From assembly GCA_040954595.2 (NCBI GenBank), contig CM082587.2, forward strand, positions 3,658,001-3,722,000: a DNA stretch of 64,000 nt, in the 5' to 3' direction. Origin of the DNA: Balanoglossus misakiensis. Taxonomy: Eukaryota > Hemichordata. Under the pieces are notes generated by a model, which saw only the letters and a program-made list of their open reading frames with translations, was not told where the DNA came from and did no database searches. Numbering within the stretch: the stretch's first letter is position 1; every line of letters begins with the position of its first letter. Shown here one piece after another: positions 61,968-64,000 of this stretch. The translations under genes were made by a program, and so were the position numbers.

Positions 61968-63280
61968 ATGCCAAGCATCATGTTGCCAAGGCCGTTGATC
62001 ATATGCACTCTAATACTGTTCATCGGAGTCGTCACCGACGCACAGTCAAGGAAACCAAAAGTATGTGAGATTATACTTCGTACGATACTAACTTTAAATT
62101 CAAACCACGTCAATACAAATCTGGCAAGTGGCTTTATAGCTTCTAACTGATTTGTTTTGCGTTTGGTAACGGCATACCCAACGTCCATGTTATACAGAGC
62201 TCAAATGATTGGTTTCTAGCACTTGTGACCCACAGGTGCATAGACCAGCAACCTCATGTCCCATTCCATGCACCTGTTGACTGACCCACGTATCCTTGTC
62301 CGACGCATTCAGTGCTCGCTCATGTCCACGTACATTGTGTTTCATATACTAGTATTCTTTCTATAGGCATGTACGTGGGGAGATGTCGATTTCTGCGAAA
62401 GATTTCTAAGCACCTACGTGGGTAACCCAGACAACTGGAGCGCTGATGAAGACAAGAAAAGCGTCCTGTACTGTGATTTTGTTAAGGTGAGAGATAAGCT
62501 GTCCAGTATGGCTTGTAAAGGTTGTTACCAGTTATAAAAACACAGATTGGACTTCGACCACAGAAATGCACATCTGAAGGGATGCACTGTTCATTGCACT
62601 CTTGGTCGCAATTGGTTGCTATGGTAAGACAACTACATTGGTACTTACGTCTTGTCTTCTGTGATTCTATTTCAGCTCCGTTTAAACTGTCTTGAAAGTT
62701 TAAACTGTGACGTCGACGACACTCCCAACAAAAAACTGCCTCTGAACATCACTCTGTGGAAGTCCTTGATTGCCCCTGGCCTCGAAAATATGATTAATCT
62801 CAACTTATGCGCCGATGAACCGAAAAGTAAGTCATTAGTCCGCATGTTGCTCAGATCTTTTGATAAAACTAGAATCATTAGGTCACCTGTTCTGTGATGT
62901 GACACAACTTGAGATAGACACCATACTTATGAGCCCTTTTCTCAATCGCTGTTCGGTGTTCTTTTTCAGCACCTCTGCCAGTAAGACCTCAAGATCCATG
63001 CAGCGAATATTCGGTTACGAAGAGATGCATGGACGAATTGTCCGATTACTTGAAGTCGCCCTACGCTATGACGTGCGTGGCCATGCTCAAAGCAGGGCCC
63101 TGTTTCATCCGGGGGCGTGCCAGGTGCCAAGTCCATCGCACAGCCAGCGCAGATTTACCAACAAACTTGCCAAACCCATATCACATCATCGCAGCAGAGG
63201 GAAGATGTCGAATGATTTGGGATGAACGTTTACTCCGACGCCAAGAGAGATGGAGACGTCAACACCACAGAGATAACTAA
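61968..63280 (+). CDS. Secreted 12-cysteine protein of unknown family, 4 coding exons
   Basis: Coding exons 61968-62060, 62367-62486, 62676-62826 and 62970-63280 join in phase to give 224 residues. The coding exon probably starts at 61,944 after TTTACAG. Residues 1-25 are a clear signal peptide (hydrophobic LIICTLILFIGVV core, likely cleavage after TDA). The mature chain has 12 cysteines at 33, 41, 67, 76, 82, 116, 132, 141, 157, 166, 174 and 201. They fall into two six-cysteine halves with similar spacing, so it may be an internal duplication of a helical disulfide module. Possible N-glycosylation sites are Asn54 (NWS) and Asn95 (NIT). The C-terminus is strongly basic (RLLRRQERWRR). There is no membrane anchor. 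I do not recognise the family. The final exon contains an internal CAG-GTGCCA that could act as a donor. Confidence 0.75.
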
Positions 63281-63874
63281 TAGTAATACCCATGCAATTT
63301 TAAGGTGATCTGCCCAATTGCAGATTTTCACTTGGATGGCCAAGTGAAACAACATATGAGCATAGAAGATAGTCATTTTGAGCTTTGACATATACATGTC
63401 TTTTTTTATTGTTCTTCACTTTATACCAAAACTTAAAGAGCAAAGGGCCATGCCATGAAATCAAAGCAGAAAGAATCTACATTAAATTGTTACCAAATTA
63501 TGCAAACAATTTGAAATCTAGTCAGAAATAGAACACTTAACTCACTCAGTTTCTAATGTAAAATCTTGTCAGTAACATAAACTTGGCAGTGTTGAAAATA
63601 ACATTTAAGTTTGAAATAGAACAAATGCCCATGCTTTACAATGCCACAGTAATACATAAATTGTACTTGCATTAATGCGTTTAGAAAACCACAATTTAAA
63701 ATAAAACTACATTGAACCTGGTATGGTGTAATATTATCACTAGTAATAGTATGACATAACATTGAAGCAATTGATAGTTTTATCATAATTTGAAGAAAGT
63801 TCACTTCTGGATTATAATATAATGTTATAACAGTATTCACTTGTTGATTATATATTGTTAATGTGTTATAACAG
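63281..63874. other. 3' UTR of the secreted-protein gene and spacer
   Basis: AT-rich, CpG-poor sequence with no coding frame. It carries a likely poly(A) signal at 63,700-63,705. Confidence 0.55.
63700..63705 (+). terminator. Candidate poly(A) signal AATAAA
   Basis: A canonical hexamer 420 bp downstream of the stop codon of the secreted-protein gene, within AT-rich sequence. It is the only AATAAA on the plus strand that I noted between the stop and the window end. Confidence 0.4.
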
Positions 63875-64000
63875 CATAGTAGATCTAGAGTGCATCTCTT
63901 CTGCTATCCAGAGACATTGCCCGACCTCGGCGCGTGGAGCCATGATGCATGGAGGTCACAGGTCGCTGGTGTCCACTATGACACGCAGGAAAGCTGTGTC
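63875..64000 (+). CDS. Possible exon of a further gene, cut by the window edge
   Basis: After an AACAG acceptor-like site (weak pyrimidine tract), one frame stays open for 42 codons to the window end. It has a coding-like composition (RVHLFCYPETLPDLGAWSHD, then two further aromatic residues and a Cys). GC and CpG rise abruptly relative to the AT-rich spacer. It could instead belong to another strand or be chance; the family is not recognised. Confidence 0.25.

Overview
The window reads as nuclear DNA of a multicellular animal, most likely an invertebrate deuterostome such as a lancelet or hemichordate. I infer this from multi-exon genes with short GT-AG introns, vertebrate-like aminopeptidase B and endophilin B, sharp CpG-rich and CpG-poor compartments, and many microsatellites and MITE-like elements. 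The species cannot be fixed from the sequence alone.

Layout. (1) About 1-38,200: a CpG-rich stretch with no gene I can support. It holds microsatellites, long G/C homopolymers, RFX X-box and CRE motifs, an 803-bp MITE with TAA target duplications (14,154-14,956), and a 2.75-kb foldback structure (18,687-21,437). The foldback arms are built from a 134-bp higher-order repeat, and a second TAA-flanked MITE is nested in its left arm. (2) 38,235-38,617, minus strand: first coding exon of a protein I do not recognise, with a clear splice donor. No further exon could be recognised to its left, so the stretch to the left may be its first intron or its cis-regulatory domain. (3) 38,618-44,110: non-coding. 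(4) 44,111-47,715, minus strand: a complete 12-exon aminopeptidase B gene (RNPEP). (5) 47,716-48,073: a 358-bp head-to-head intergenic interval, probably a shared promoter. (6) 48,074-58,518, plus strand: a complete 9-exon endophilin B gene (SH3GLB family). It has a frame-preserving candidate cassette exon and an alternative stop-containing exon between the BAR and SH3 parts, and a tiny TTAA-flanked piggyBac-type MITE in intron 5. (7) 61,968-63,280, plus strand: a four-exon gene for a secreted 224-residue protein with 12 cysteines in two similar six-cysteine halves. (8) A possible exon of a further gene runs off the right edge.

The genes do not form a pathway. RNPEP and SH3GLB share a promoter region. 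The strongest unexplained signals are the foldback element with its 31x4+10 repeat architecture, two copies of an X-box-GG-CRE composite motif, the abrupt CpG transition at about 43.9 kb, and the orphan two-module secreted protein. Exon boundaries were read by eye from splice signals, reading phase and recalled family resemblance; no database search was possible.
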